Positions 1 through 6,291 of a DNA stretch of 6,291 bases are shown one piece after another. Position 1 is the first letter of the stretch, and each line of letters begins with the position of its first letter. The notes beneath the pieces are model-generated. The model ran no database searches and was not told the DNA's origin. It saw only the letters and a list, made by a program, of their open reading frames with translations. A program made the position numbers and the translations under genes. The stretch is from Pseudobdellovibrionaceae bacterium (GTDB taxonomy: Bacteria; Bdellovibrionota; Bdellovibrionia; Bdellovibrionales; Bdellovibrionaceae): positions 1 to 6,291 of the forward strand of contig CANCBY010000150.1 of assembly GCA_947374445.1 (NCBI GenBank), in the 5' to 3' direction.

Positions 1-1131
1 GGCTTTCGCTCGCCAACTCAAGTCCTTGTTCATGGAATGCTCACGGTCGAGGGCGAAAAAATGAGCAAGTCAAAAGGCACGCAGATTCAAGCAAGGACTT
101 ACCTTAAGCATTTAGACCCGACTTATTTACGCTATTATTATGCTTCTAAAATGTCTGGCGGAGTGGATGACCTAGATCTCAATCTTGAGGACTTTGTGAA
201 CCGAGTGAATTCTGACCTTGTCGGAAAGATCACCAATCTGGCTTCGCGCGGGGCGCAGATGCTGTCTAAAAAAATGGATGGCATCATGAGCACTCCAGAC
301 AGCGAGGGCGAAAAACTTTTGCGCCAAGCTCACGCCAAAGCTGACGTCATTGCTGCAGCCTTTGATGCCAGAGAGTTTGCACGTGGCTTGAACGAAATCC
401 GCGCCTTAGCAGACGAAGCCAATCGCTATTTTGACGAAAAGGCCCCATGGAAAACTCTGGGCGCTGATCCCACGGCCACCAAGCAGGTGCTAACCACGAC
501 ACTCAATTTATTTCGCTCGCTGGCGATTTATCTAAAACCGATTTTGCCCGAGTACACAAAAAATGTTGAAAAACTTTTTGGTGATACAAAATCAGCTCAA
601 GGTTATCTGTGGGCTGATGCTAAGCAAACTCTGACAAATCATAAAATCAAAGACTACGAACATTTGGCCTCGCGAATTGACCCAGAAAAGGTAAAAGCAA
701 TGTCTGAAGAATCAAAGCCCACAGAAGCTATCAAACCAGTCACTGCAAACGCCGCAAAGCCAACAGTAGCTCCACCCGTCGAACGAAACGCTGCCGCCAC
801 CAACGAAATTGAATTTTCAGATTTTGAAAAAGTTGATCTGCGTGTGGCTCTCATCGTAGAAGCCGAAGAGATCAAAGAAGCTGACAAGCTTCTTCGACTC
901 AAGGTCAATTTGGGCGCCTTGGGCGAAAGACAAATCATCGCTGGCATCAAATCGGCCTATAAGCCCGAAGACCTCAAAGGCAGACTGACGATTGTAGTTG
1001 CTAACTTAAAGCCACGAAAAATGAAGTTTGGCATGAGTGAAGGCATGGTGATTGCGGCAGGTGAAGGCGGTAGCAATTTGTTTATTTTAAGCCCTGACTC
1101 CGGAGCTAAAGCCGGAGACAAGGTAAAATGA
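1..1131 (+). CDS. metG: Methionine--tRNA ligase, C-terminal part (5' end outside window)
   Basis: Methionyl-tRNA synthetase charges tRNA(Met) with methionine in the cytoplasm. The frame is open from base 1, so 376 residues are visible and the N-terminal half (Rossmann fold and any zinc knuckle) lies off the left edge. The ATG at 37 is an internal methionine. Seen in order: the GFRSPTQVLVHG stretch, then the catalytic KMSKS loop (residues 20-24, bases 58-72); a helical anticodon-binding domain with NLASR (residues 79-83) and KAPW (Trp150), matching E. coli Asn391, Arg395 and Trp461 that read the CAU anticodon; an Ala/Pro/Lys-rich linker (about 225-262); and a C-terminal OB-fold tRNA-binding domain (about 265-376, from EIEFSDFEKVDLRV). 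That domain is the EMAPII/Trbp111-like dimerising module found in long bacterial MetRS. The stop codon overlaps the start of the ABC ATPase gene. Identity is very secure. Confidence 0.97.
   Translation, partial: GFRSPTQVLVHGMLTVEGEKMSKSKGTQIQARTYLKHLDPTYLRYYYASKMSGGVDDLDLNLEDFVNRVNSDLVGKITNLASRGAQMLSKKMDGIMSTPDSEGEKLLRQAHAKADVIAAAFDAREFARGLNEIRALADEANRYFDEKAPWKTLGADPTATKQVLTTTLNLFRSLAIYLKPILPEYTKNVEKLFGDTKSAQGYLWADAKQTLTNHKIKDYEHLASRIDPEKVKAMSEESKPTEAIKPVTANAAKPTVAPPVERNAAATNEIEFSDFEKVDLRVALIVEAEEIKEADKLLRLKVNLGALGERQIIAGIKSAYKPEDLKGRLTIVVANLKPRKMKFGMSEGMVIAAGEGGSNLFILSPDSGAKAGDKVK
1114..1131 (+). promoter_or_regulatory. Start region and ATGA stop/start overlap of the ABC ATPase gene
   Basis: The metG stop TGA (1129-1131) shares bases with the ATG (1128-1130) of the next gene, an arrangement typical of translational coupling. 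A GGAG (1114-1117) lies 10 bases upstream of the ATG, a somewhat long Shine-Dalgarno spacing, and AGG (1121-1123) lies 4 bases upstream. Two further in-frame ATGs (1143 and 1158) are possible starts. They would remove 5 or 10 residues before the conserved fold begins, but neither has a visible purine-rich site. The 1128 start is preferred for the overlap. Confidence 0.5.
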
Positions 1132-1871
1132 TACCTCCTGAAATGGCACCTTCTAAAATGATTTCCTCTGATCTGATCGTTCAAGTCCGCGATCTTTACA
1201 AAACTTATCAGCTAGGAGAAACCACCATCCCAGCCCTCAGGGGCTTAAACCTTGACCTGCAAGCCGGAGAGTTTACCGCTCTGATTGGCTCCTCAGGTTC
1301 AGGCAAAAGCACTCTATTAAATCTCATCGGCTGTTTGGACGAGGCCGACCAAGGGCAAATTAAAATTGCAGGCATTGATGTCAAAAGCCTCAATGAGAAT
1401 CAAAAAAGTGATCTCAGAAACCGAAAAATTGGCTATATTTTTCAGTCTTTTAATTTAGTTCCGGTGCTCAATGTTTTTGAAAATGTTGAAATGCCACTTA
1501 TTCTTCGCGAAGAAATGACAACCGCTGAACGAAAAGATCTCACCGAAGCTGCACTCAAAGATGTAGGCCTTGAAGACTTTCTCAAGCATTGGCCCGACAA
1601 ACTCTCGGGTGGACAGCGACAGCGTGTGGCCATCGCCCGAGCCCTGGTCACTCAGCCAGCATTAGTGCTAGCAGATGAGCCCACTGCTAATCTAGACTCA
1701 AAAACAGCTCACATGATTATTGATCTGCTCTTGGAGATGAATTCTAAACGCGGAGCCACATTTTTGTTTTGCTCTCATGATGAAAAGCTGATCAACCGAG
1801 TGCAAAAAATTCTGCGTATCAGTGATGGCAAAATTGATGGCATCACTGCAATCAATAGCGGTGGCCGCTAA
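1128..1871 (+). CDS. ABC transporter ATP-binding protein, LolD/MacB-class
   Basis: Cytoplasmic ATPase that should power the two FtsX-type permeases encoded downstream. At 247 residues it is of normal length for LolD/FtsE/MacB-type ATPases, and every expected motif is intact: Walker A GSSGSGKST (54-62), Q-loop Gln106 in IFQSFNLVP, signature LSGGQ (159-163) in LSGGQRQRVAIARAL, Walker B ending LADEP (Asp183, catalytic Glu184), D-loop NLDS, and H-loop His217 in CSHD. The YQLGETTIPALRGLNLDLQAGE opening and the FNLVPVLNVFENVEMPL stretch after the Q-loop are typical of the LolD/MacB subfamily. The gene overlaps metG by four bases and is followed by a permease after two bases. Sequence alone does not separate LolD from MacB-type or other exporters. 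MacB itself is unlikely because ATPase and permease are separate genes and no MacA-type adaptor is present. The symbol is therefore left empty. Confidence 0.95.
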   Translation: MIPPEMAPSKMISSDLIVQVRDLYKTYQLGETTIPALRGLNLDLQAGEFTALIGSSGSGKSTLLNLIGCLDEADQGQIKIAGIDVKSLNENQKSDLRNRKIGYIFQSFNLVPVLNVFENVEMPLILREEMTTAERKDLTEAALKDVGLEDFLKHWPDKLSGGQRQRVAIARALVTQPALVLADEPTANLDSKTAHMIIDLLLEMNSKRGATFLFCSHDEKLINRVQKILRISDGKIDGITAINSGGR

Positions 1872-1873
1872 AA

Positions 1874-3175
1874 ATGAAACTTTGGATCCTTGCTTTTCGC
1901 AATATGGGCCGAAATCTCCGCAGAACTCTTTCTACTGCAGTAGCCATTGCGGCCGGCTTCATAGGTCTAGTTCTTTTATCAGCCTATATTTACAGAACAA
2001 AAATGGGTCTCACCACAAGCACCGTCTACATCAATCACAAGGGGCACTTAGCTCTTTTTAAAAAAGACGGCTTAGAAAAATTTGCGGCCAAGCCCTCAAA
2101 ATATTTGATCTCTCGCGAAGACCAAGAAAAGCTGCAAGTCATTCTCGACCGACATCCTGATGAAATTGAATTCACAGGAAAATACTTGAGCGGCACAGGT
2201 CTTATTTCTAACAGCAAAAAAAGCATTCCCTTTATTGGACTTGGTATTGAGCCAGTGACTTATGCCAAGATTATGCATCATCCTGATTTGATGAGGTGGA
2301 CTCCGGATTGGATTTTTCCTGAAACAATTGCCACCTCGAATGACCTTGCACTCAACCCCAATTTGATTTCAATCACAGCGATGATGGGCGAATTACTCGG
2401 AAAAGACCTGCCATTCTCGCAGTACCAGGGCGAGCAAAAATCTTTGCAGCTTGCTGCTAAAAGCTACTTCAACGACCTCAATGCCAACAACGTTGAGCTC
2501 GGACTTCGCCACACAACAGGCATTGCACTAGCCGAGGACACCAGTCTGATTGGCTCACTCGCAACTTTTCAAGATCTTTACGCCACGGATGGAATTCAGT
2601 ACTGGGCTTTGTTTTTAAAACCCGCAGCATCCGTCGCGGGCTTTAGACAAGTCCTTGCGAGAGAAGTCAAACAAGCCGGACTCGATCTGGATATCGAAAG
2701 CTACAATGGCGAAATCTGGGGAGCCTACTACAATGGCTCTATGAGTTTTTTGTATGTGATGGGTTCTTTTTTTATTTTCTTAATTTGCGGAGCCGTACTG
2801 CTCTCGATAGTCAATTCAACCACGTTAGGAATCATCGAACGCATGAAAGAAATTGGCACTCTCAGAGCCATTGGCTTTCGGCCCAAGCACATTCAAAGCC
2901 TGTTCTGGCGTGAGAATTTTATCCTTAGCCTGATTGCAGTCTTCTCGGGGCAAGTTATTTCTGAAATTATCGCACTTATTGTTAACTTTGCTCACTTTCA
3001 GTTTGAGCCTCCAGGCACCCAAGGAAAAATTCAATTCATGCTGGCGACAAACTGGAAAATCTGCCTGGTGATGGCGCTGTTTCTTTTGCTCTTAAATGTG
3101 GCCACAACTTTAGTTGTGGTAAAAAAAATCACCCGCCCCCAAGTCATTAAACTTCTCACAGAAAGTGGTGCTTAA
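1874..3175 (+). CDS. FtsX/MacB-type ABC transporter permease (first of two)
   Basis: Inner-membrane permease of the LolC/LolE/MacB/FtsX superfamily (type VII, mechanotransmission type), 433 residues. The topology is the family's four-TM plan. A basic N-terminal amphipathic stretch (MKLWILAFRNMGRNLRRT) leads into TM1 (about 20-40). A large periplasmic domain (about 43-288) follows, then TM2 (about 290-313), TM3 (about 347-370) and TM4 (about 394-417). The cytoplasmic loop after TM2 carries the classic coupling helix, GIIERMKEIGTLRAIGFRP (about 319-337), which contacts the ATPase. The periplasmic domain fits the MacB_PCD position but is weakly recognisable by eye, suggesting divergence at the cargo-facing side. 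ATG starts two bases after the ATPase stop, and the stop TAA shares its last base with the next ATG. It most likely pairs with the divergent permease at 3939-5294 as a heterodimer, as LolC pairs with LolE. This pairing is inference. Confidence 0.93.
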   Translation: MKLWILAFRNMGRNLRRTLSTAVAIAAGFIGLVLLSAYIYRTKMGLTTSTVYINHKGHLALFKKDGLEKFAAKPSKYLISREDQEKLQVILDRHPDEIEFTGKYLSGTGLISNSKKSIPFIGLGIEPVTYAKIMHHPDLMRWTPDWIFPETIATSNDLALNPNLISITAMMGELLGKDLPFSQYQGEQKSLQLAAKSYFNDLNANNVELGLRHTTGIALAEDTSLIGSLATFQDLYATDGIQYWALFLKPAASVAGFRQVLAREVKQAGLDLDIESYNGEIWGAYYNGSMSFLYVMGSFFIFLICGAVLLSIVNSTTLGIIERMKEIGTLRAIGFRPKHIQSLFWRENFILSLIAVFSGQVISEIIALIVNFAHFQFEPPGTQGKIQFMLATNWKICLVMALFLLLLNVATTLVVVKKITRPQVIKLLTESGA

Positions 3176-3942
3176 TGAAAAAGTATATCCTCTCGATCTC
3201 GCTTTTCGCTCTGCTATTTGGCCTTGAATTGCGAGCTGACGATCAAAAAAACACTCAAAAAGAAGACACGCTCGCGATAAGCTTGCTAAAAGCTTCTGAT
3301 GAGGCCCGAGGTTCTGTGACCGAAGGTCTGGTTTGGGATAGCCAAATTGAGACCGTCGAGGACGGCGAATCTAATACTCGCAATTTTGTGGTCAAAGCCA
3401 AAGATCATGATGCTTTTGTCGAAGCCACTTCTCCTGCTCGCAACAAAGGTGAAATCTATATTTTCAATGACCGCAATATGTGGTTTTACAAGCCCTCACT
3501 TAAAAAGCCTGTGTCGATTTCTGCCAGACAAAAACTTTCGGGCCAAGCCTCTAATGGCGATATCGCAAGCACTCACTACGCCCGAGACTACACTCCGACT
3601 ATCGAAAAAACCGAGCTCCTCAGTGGTGAAAAATTTCATGTGCTTATGCTCAAAGCTAAATCCGAAAACCTGACTTACGATATGATTCGCTATTGGATTT
3701 CTGATAAGACAAAGCTTGCAGCCAGGGCCGAATTTTTAAATCTTCAAGGTAAGGCCTTTAAGATAGGCGAGATGGAGTACGGAAATTTGATCACTACTGC
3801 TGAGAAAAAAGTTCCGTTCATCAGCCGTCTGACAATCACCGACGCAAAATACCCTCAAAACAAAAGCACTATTAATTACAAGGCACCGCACATCGAACAA
3901 TTGGCAAGTTCTCTTTTTAACGTGAGTAATTTGAGCCGGTGA
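3175..3942 (+). CDS. Periplasmic LolA-like protein (outer membrane lipoprotein-sorting family)
   Basis: Predicted soluble periplasmic carrier, 255 residues. It opens with a clear Sec signal peptide: Lys2-Lys3, a hydrophobic core to about residue 17, and probable cleavage after Ala21 (ELRA|DD). There is no lipobox cysteine, so it is not a lipoprotein. The mature part matches the LolA-fold 'outer membrane lipoprotein-sorting protein' family (Pfam LolA_like type). Visible features are MWFYKPSLKKPVSIS (from about 102), the characteristic LSGQASNGD (121-129) with HYARDY just after, RYWISDKTKLAARAEF (from about 172) and closing amphipathic beta-strands. LolA folds are half-open barrels that shield acyl chains, so cargo could be lipoprotein lipid tails or another lipid. 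The gene sits between two permeases, with a one-base overlap upstream (TAATG) and a four-base overlap downstream (GTGA), which ties its function to the transporter. It is not canonical LolA: the length and signature motif fit the LolA_like group better. Actual cargo is unknown. Confidence 0.85.
   Translation: MKKYILSISLFALLFGLELRADDQKNTQKEDTLAISLLKASDEARGSVTEGLVWDSQIETVEDGESNTRNFVVKAKDHDAFVEATSPARNKGEIYIFNDRNMWFYKPSLKKPVSISARQKLSGQASNGDIASTHYARDYTPTIEKTELLSGEKFHVLMLKAKSENLTYDMIRYWISDKTKLAARAEFLNLQGKAFKIGEMEYGNLITTAEKKVPFISRLTITDAKYPQNKSTINYKAPHIEQLASSLFNVSNLSR
3939..3942 (+). promoter_or_regulatory. GTGA stop/start overlap, GTG start of second permease
   Basis: The stop TGA of the LolA-like gene (3940-3942) is nested with a GTG start (3939-3941). 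GTG is chosen because the frame from here reads IYLLKIAFRNVIANFRHS, the standard basic amphipathic N-terminus of FtsX-type permeases, and no in-frame ATG precedes TM1. Only a weak purine stretch (TGAG, 3932-3935) is seen upstream, so translation probably depends on coupling to the preceding gene. Confidence 0.7.
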
Positions 3943-5294
3943 TTTACCTTTTAAAAATCGCATTCAGAAATGTCATAGCCAACTTCAGGCACTCCCTTGC
4001 GGCCCTGTTGTCGATCTCTGCAGCCTTTATGGCCATCGTTATTTTTGATGGATATGTGACCCATATCCGAAACCTCTATCTGAACTCATATCGCTACAGG
4101 GGTATGTTTGGCGATGTCATTCTCGAAAACCAACAAATCCGCTCCAAGCTCGGCAAGACCGATCCTTGGCTTTACTCTCTGAATTCTGAGCAGCAACTGG
4201 TCTTCGATCAGTTTATTATCAAGCATCAAGACCAAGTTGTGGCTTCAGTAAAAAACCTCAATCTTTTTGGCTCTGTCACCAACGGCAAAGTATCGGCTGT
4301 GTTTTTCACTCGTGCCTATGATGTCGATGAGGGCCTCAAGATGCGGTCTTATCAGAGCGAAGAATGGAAATGGAATGTCCTCTACGGAAAGCCATTTCAT
4401 GAATCTGATGAACCAGCAAAGATTCTCGTGGGACAAACAATCGGTCAGACCCTGGGATGTGAGCCTGTGGCCCGAGAGCGCGTCATCACAAAAAACGGAG
4501 GTTATAGATCAGGCCTAAGACCTTTTGTTTGTAAAACCGATGACATTCAACTCTCGCTCACCACAGAGTCAGGACAACTCAATGCCATGGACTTTAAGCC
4601 CATTGGCCTCGTCGATGCGGGCTACCGTGATATTGATGCCCGCTACTTGATGCTCCCGCTAGATCAAGCCCAAAAATTAGCTCACACCGACAAAGTCAGC
4701 TATTACACAGTCATGCTTAAAAATTCTAGTGACAGTAAGTCTAACACTAAGGCCAACACTGAGACTTTCATTGCGGCCTACAATCAAGAAATTGGAGAAA
4801 AGTTTTCAGACTTAAAAATGTCGCGGTGGCAAGATCATGAAATAGGAGACCTTTTCAAAAAGACCATGGAACTTTTGATGATCTTTAAGAATTTTGTGAT
4901 CATCGTTATTGTTTTTATTTCGTGCCTTTCTATTTTTAGTACTTTTGTCAAAAACGTCAAAGAACGAACACGTGAAATTGGTCTACTTCTAAGTCTCGGC
5001 TTTTACCGTTCACAAGTTTTAAAGATTTTTTTGCTCGAGAGCGCCCTGCTCAGTCTTTTTGGTATTTCTGGAGGAGCGATTGTAGGATTTATCGCAAGTG
5101 CTATACTGAACAGCTCATCCATATATTATAAAGCGGGGCTTTTGTCAGAACCTGTGGTCTTTCAGGTGGCCATTGACCCGTCCTCGATTTTGGTTAGCGC
5201 TTTAGGGCTGATTTTTGTCGCGGTGATTTCTTGCTATCTCAGTGTTTCAACAACCATTCGTCAGAAAATTGTCGATTGTCTCCAGCACAGCTAA
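3939..5294 (+). CDS. FtsX/MacB-type ABC transporter permease (second, divergent)
   Basis: Second inner-membrane permease of the LolC/LolE/MacB superfamily, 451 residues from a GTG start. It has TM1 (about 18-38), a large periplasmic domain (about 40-308), TM2 (about 314-336), a cytoplasmic coupling helix KERTREIGLLLSLGFYRSQ (341-359), TM3 (about 366-388) and TM4 (about 417-439). The periplasmic domain shows family-like landmarks: ILVGQTIGQTLG (about 162-173), then a beta segment QLSLTTESGQLNAMDFKPIGLVDAGYRDIDARYLMLPLDQAQ typical of MacB_PCD. Between these, where relatives usually have a short V-x-V-G-D-x-V turn, lies a longer stretch bounded by Cys174 and Cys198, the only cysteines in the periplasmic domain and possibly a disulfide. 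It is clearly not a recent duplicate of the first permease: only the amphipathic start and coupling helix look alike. It likely completes a heterodimer with that protein on the shared ATPase. Confidence 0.93.
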   Translation: MIYLLKIAFRNVIANFRHSLAALLSISAAFMAIVIFDGYVTHIRNLYLNSYRYRGMFGDVILENQQIRSKLGKTDPWLYSLNSEQQLVFDQFIIKHQDQVVASVKNLNLFGSVTNGKVSAVFFTRAYDVDEGLKMRSYQSEEWKWNVLYGKPFHESDEPAKILVGQTIGQTLGCEPVARERVITKNGGYRSGLRPFVCKTDDIQLSLTTESGQLNAMDFKPIGLVDAGYRDIDARYLMLPLDQAQKLAHTDKVSYYTVMLKNSSDSKSNTKANTETFIAAYNQEIGEKFSDLKMSRWQDHEIGDLFKKTMELLMIFKNFVIIVIVFISCLSIFSTFVKNVKERTREIGLLLSLGFYRSQVLKIFLLESALLSLFGISGGAIVGFIASAILNSSSIYYKAGLLSEPVVFQVAIDPSSILVSALGLIFVAVISCYLSVSTTIRQKIVDCLQHS

Positions 5295-5302
5295 CCTCTT
5301 AT

Positions 5303-6291
5303 TTGAAGACTTTCTTTCGATGGACTTCGGGACCAACTATTTCATTTGGCATTGTCTTTGGTGTTCACACTCAATCTCGTGCCGTCGATTTTAGCTTTTC
5401 CAATGAGACCTATTTAGCCGCAAGAACCAATCCTAAAAGCAGCACAACTATCAATTCAGACAACCGCACCTTTCAGCTGACGACCAATGATACCAGCGTC
5501 GATCTGCGGCCAGAGCTGAAAATAACTTTCAACAATAGATTTGCCAACGACAGCAAGTTGATTTTTCGACCGCGTTGGATTCTAAAAACAGAAAACACCG
5601 CTTACAATAGTCCTGATGAAAGCAAAAATACTTCGCAAGGAAATCTTCAGCTCAGTGATCTTTATCTCGAAAATATCTGGAGCGATCAGATCAAAACGAC
5701 CTCTGGACTTCAGGTCTACCAGTGGGGTCCGGCCGAACTGCTCAATCCTTCAAATCCACTTTTTCACTTTAACAATAATCAAAAAAGTGCCTTCTTCAAA
5801 GAAAAAGGCCAAGTTTTACTGCGTGTAAACATCGACTACAATCGCAACTGGAGCCAAGTTTTTATCATCGAGCCCATTTCAAATAACGAGCCGGCCTGGA
5901 TTGCCACTAACACGACCGATAACACTTCCGAAAATTTTTATCCCAAAGGACTTCTGCGCACCGAATGGAACTCAAGCCAAGGACTTAACAGCGCAAGTCT
6001 TGTGTTCGGCAAAGAAGAGCGGCAAAAAAACTTTCTGGGTGAAACAATCACCTATTCTCCTCTTGAGGGTGTTTCTGTCTACCTCGACGCCAAGCAGGAT
6101 GAAAGTCCTTTGGCCTTTGTGCCCACAGTTAATAACTACGGGGGTGATTCTCTCGGCTCAAATACACAGAGCTCACTGAGCCAACTCGCCATCTACGGAA
6201 TCCGTCTTGAAGACAGCAACTACGATCTGCGCCTAGAGGTTGTCGACAATCAAGCGGGCTGGGACAAAAACCAATGGACTCGGGTTGTAAA
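5303..6291 (+). CDS. Putative outer-membrane beta-barrel protein, 3' end outside window
   Basis: Frame open from upstream of the permease stop to the right edge, with 329 complete codons from the proposed TTG start at 5303. The TTG is chosen because it gives a plausible signal peptide: KTFFR, then a hydrophobic core about TISFGIVFGV, with cleavage after Ala27 (SRA|VDF). It also lies only eight bases after the permease stop. No Shine-Dalgarno is evident, and a TTG at 5276 is an alternative. The mature region is rich in Asn, Ser, Thr, Asp and aromatics, has alternating polar/hydrophobic stretches (LRPELKITFNNRF, SKLIFRPRWILKT, DLYLENIWSDQIKTTSGLQV) and a QWGPAELLNPSNPL motif (about 140-153). 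Tryptophan-Gly-x-x-(D/E)-x-x-Asn-Pro segments of this kind occur in porin-like outer-membrane proteins such as DUF1302-type families. No methionine or cysteine occurs after the start. The exact family is not recognised. Operon position suggests an outer-membrane partner of the transporter, which is inference. Confidence 0.75.
   Translation, partial: MKTFFRWTSGPTISFGIVFGVHTQSRAVDFSFSNETYLAARTNPKSSTTINSDNRTFQLTTNDTSVDLRPELKITFNNRFANDSKLIFRPRWILKTENTAYNSPDESKNTSQGNLQLSDLYLENIWSDQIKTTSGLQVYQWGPAELLNPSNPLFHFNNNQKSAFFKEKGQVLLRVNIDYNRNWSQVFIIEPISNNEPAWIATNTTDNTSENFYPKGLLRTEWNSSQGLNSASLVFGKEERQKNFLGETITYSPLEGVSVYLDAKQDESPLAFVPTVNNYGGDSLGSNTQSSLSQLAIYGIRLEDSNYDLRLEVVDNQAGWDKNQWTRVV

Noticed and set aside
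1096..1118. Short direct repeat CCGGAG ... CCGGAG near the metG end
   Set aside because: Only six bases, within coding sequence for Ser-Gly-Ala-Lys-Ala-Gly, and best explained by codon use.
654..1184. Minus-strand ORFs opposite the metG C-terminal domain and the ATPase start
   Set aside because: They are antisense to well-recognised coding sequence, have low-complexity Ser/Ala-rich translations and show no family features.
1128..3175. Assignment as the macrolide exporter MacAB
   Set aside because: MacB fuses ATPase and permease in one chain and is paired with a MacA adaptor. Here they are separate genes, with a LolA-like protein and no membrane-fusion protein.
1128..5294. Naming the genes lolD, lolC and lolE outright
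   Set aside because: The architecture is similar, but the permease periplasmic domains are divergent and the LolA-like protein belongs to a different LolA-fold group, so the symbols would overstate what is visible.
5319..5400. ATG at 5320 as a start for the last gene
   Set aside because: It is out of frame with the long open frame and meets a stop after about 24 codons. The in-frame TTG at 5303 gives a signal peptide instead.
5616..5828. 70-codon + strand ORF in a different frame
   Set aside because: It lies inside the long open frame from 5303, which has signal-peptide and barrel-like character. The short ORF's product has no recognisable features.
5901..6179. 92-codon + strand ORF in a different frame
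   Set aside because: Same shadow situation: the competing frame is open across the whole region and has coherent beta-strand composition.

Overview
The window looks like chromosomal DNA of a Gram-negative (diderm) bacterium with mid-range GC. The evidence is a periplasmic LolA-like protein with a signal peptide and, next to it, a secreted protein that reads as an outer-membrane beta-barrel. Gene content and style are reminiscent of Bdellovibrionota or other former delta-proteobacteria, but this is a low-confidence guess. All genes are on the + strand and packed end to end. There is no intergenic space over 10 bases, and no RNA gene, mobile element, CRISPR array or terminator is visible.

Layout: (1) Positions 1-1131 hold the C-terminal part of methionyl-tRNA synthetase (metG): the KMSKS loop, the anticodon-binding helical domain and a fused C-terminal tRNA-binding OB-fold. 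Its N-terminus lies off the left edge. (2) 1128-1871 encodes an ABC ATPase of the LolD/MacB class and overlaps metG by four bases (ATGA). (3) 1874-3175 is a first FtsX/MacB-type permease. (4) 3175-3942 is a periplasmic LolA-fold protein of the 'outer membrane lipoprotein-sorting protein' type. (5) 3939-5294 is a second, divergent FtsX-type permease that starts with GTG. (6) 5303 to the right edge is an open frame with a probable TTG start and signal peptide, and no methionine or cysteine codon in its 329 visible codons. It reads as an outer-membrane beta-barrel and is cut by the window end.

Genes 2-6 look like one transport unit. A cytoplasmic ATPase would power a heterodimer of two four-TM mechanotransmission-type permeases. 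A LolA-fold carrier could shuttle a hydrophobic cargo (lipoprotein acyl chains or a lipid) through the periplasm, and a beta-barrel would sit at the outer membrane. The architecture parallels LolCDE-LolA, with a barrel where LolB would be. The cargo cannot be read from the sequence. The most interesting points are this complete inner-to-outer-membrane gene set, the Met-free barrel gene that an ATG-based gene finder would miss, and the translational linkage to metG.
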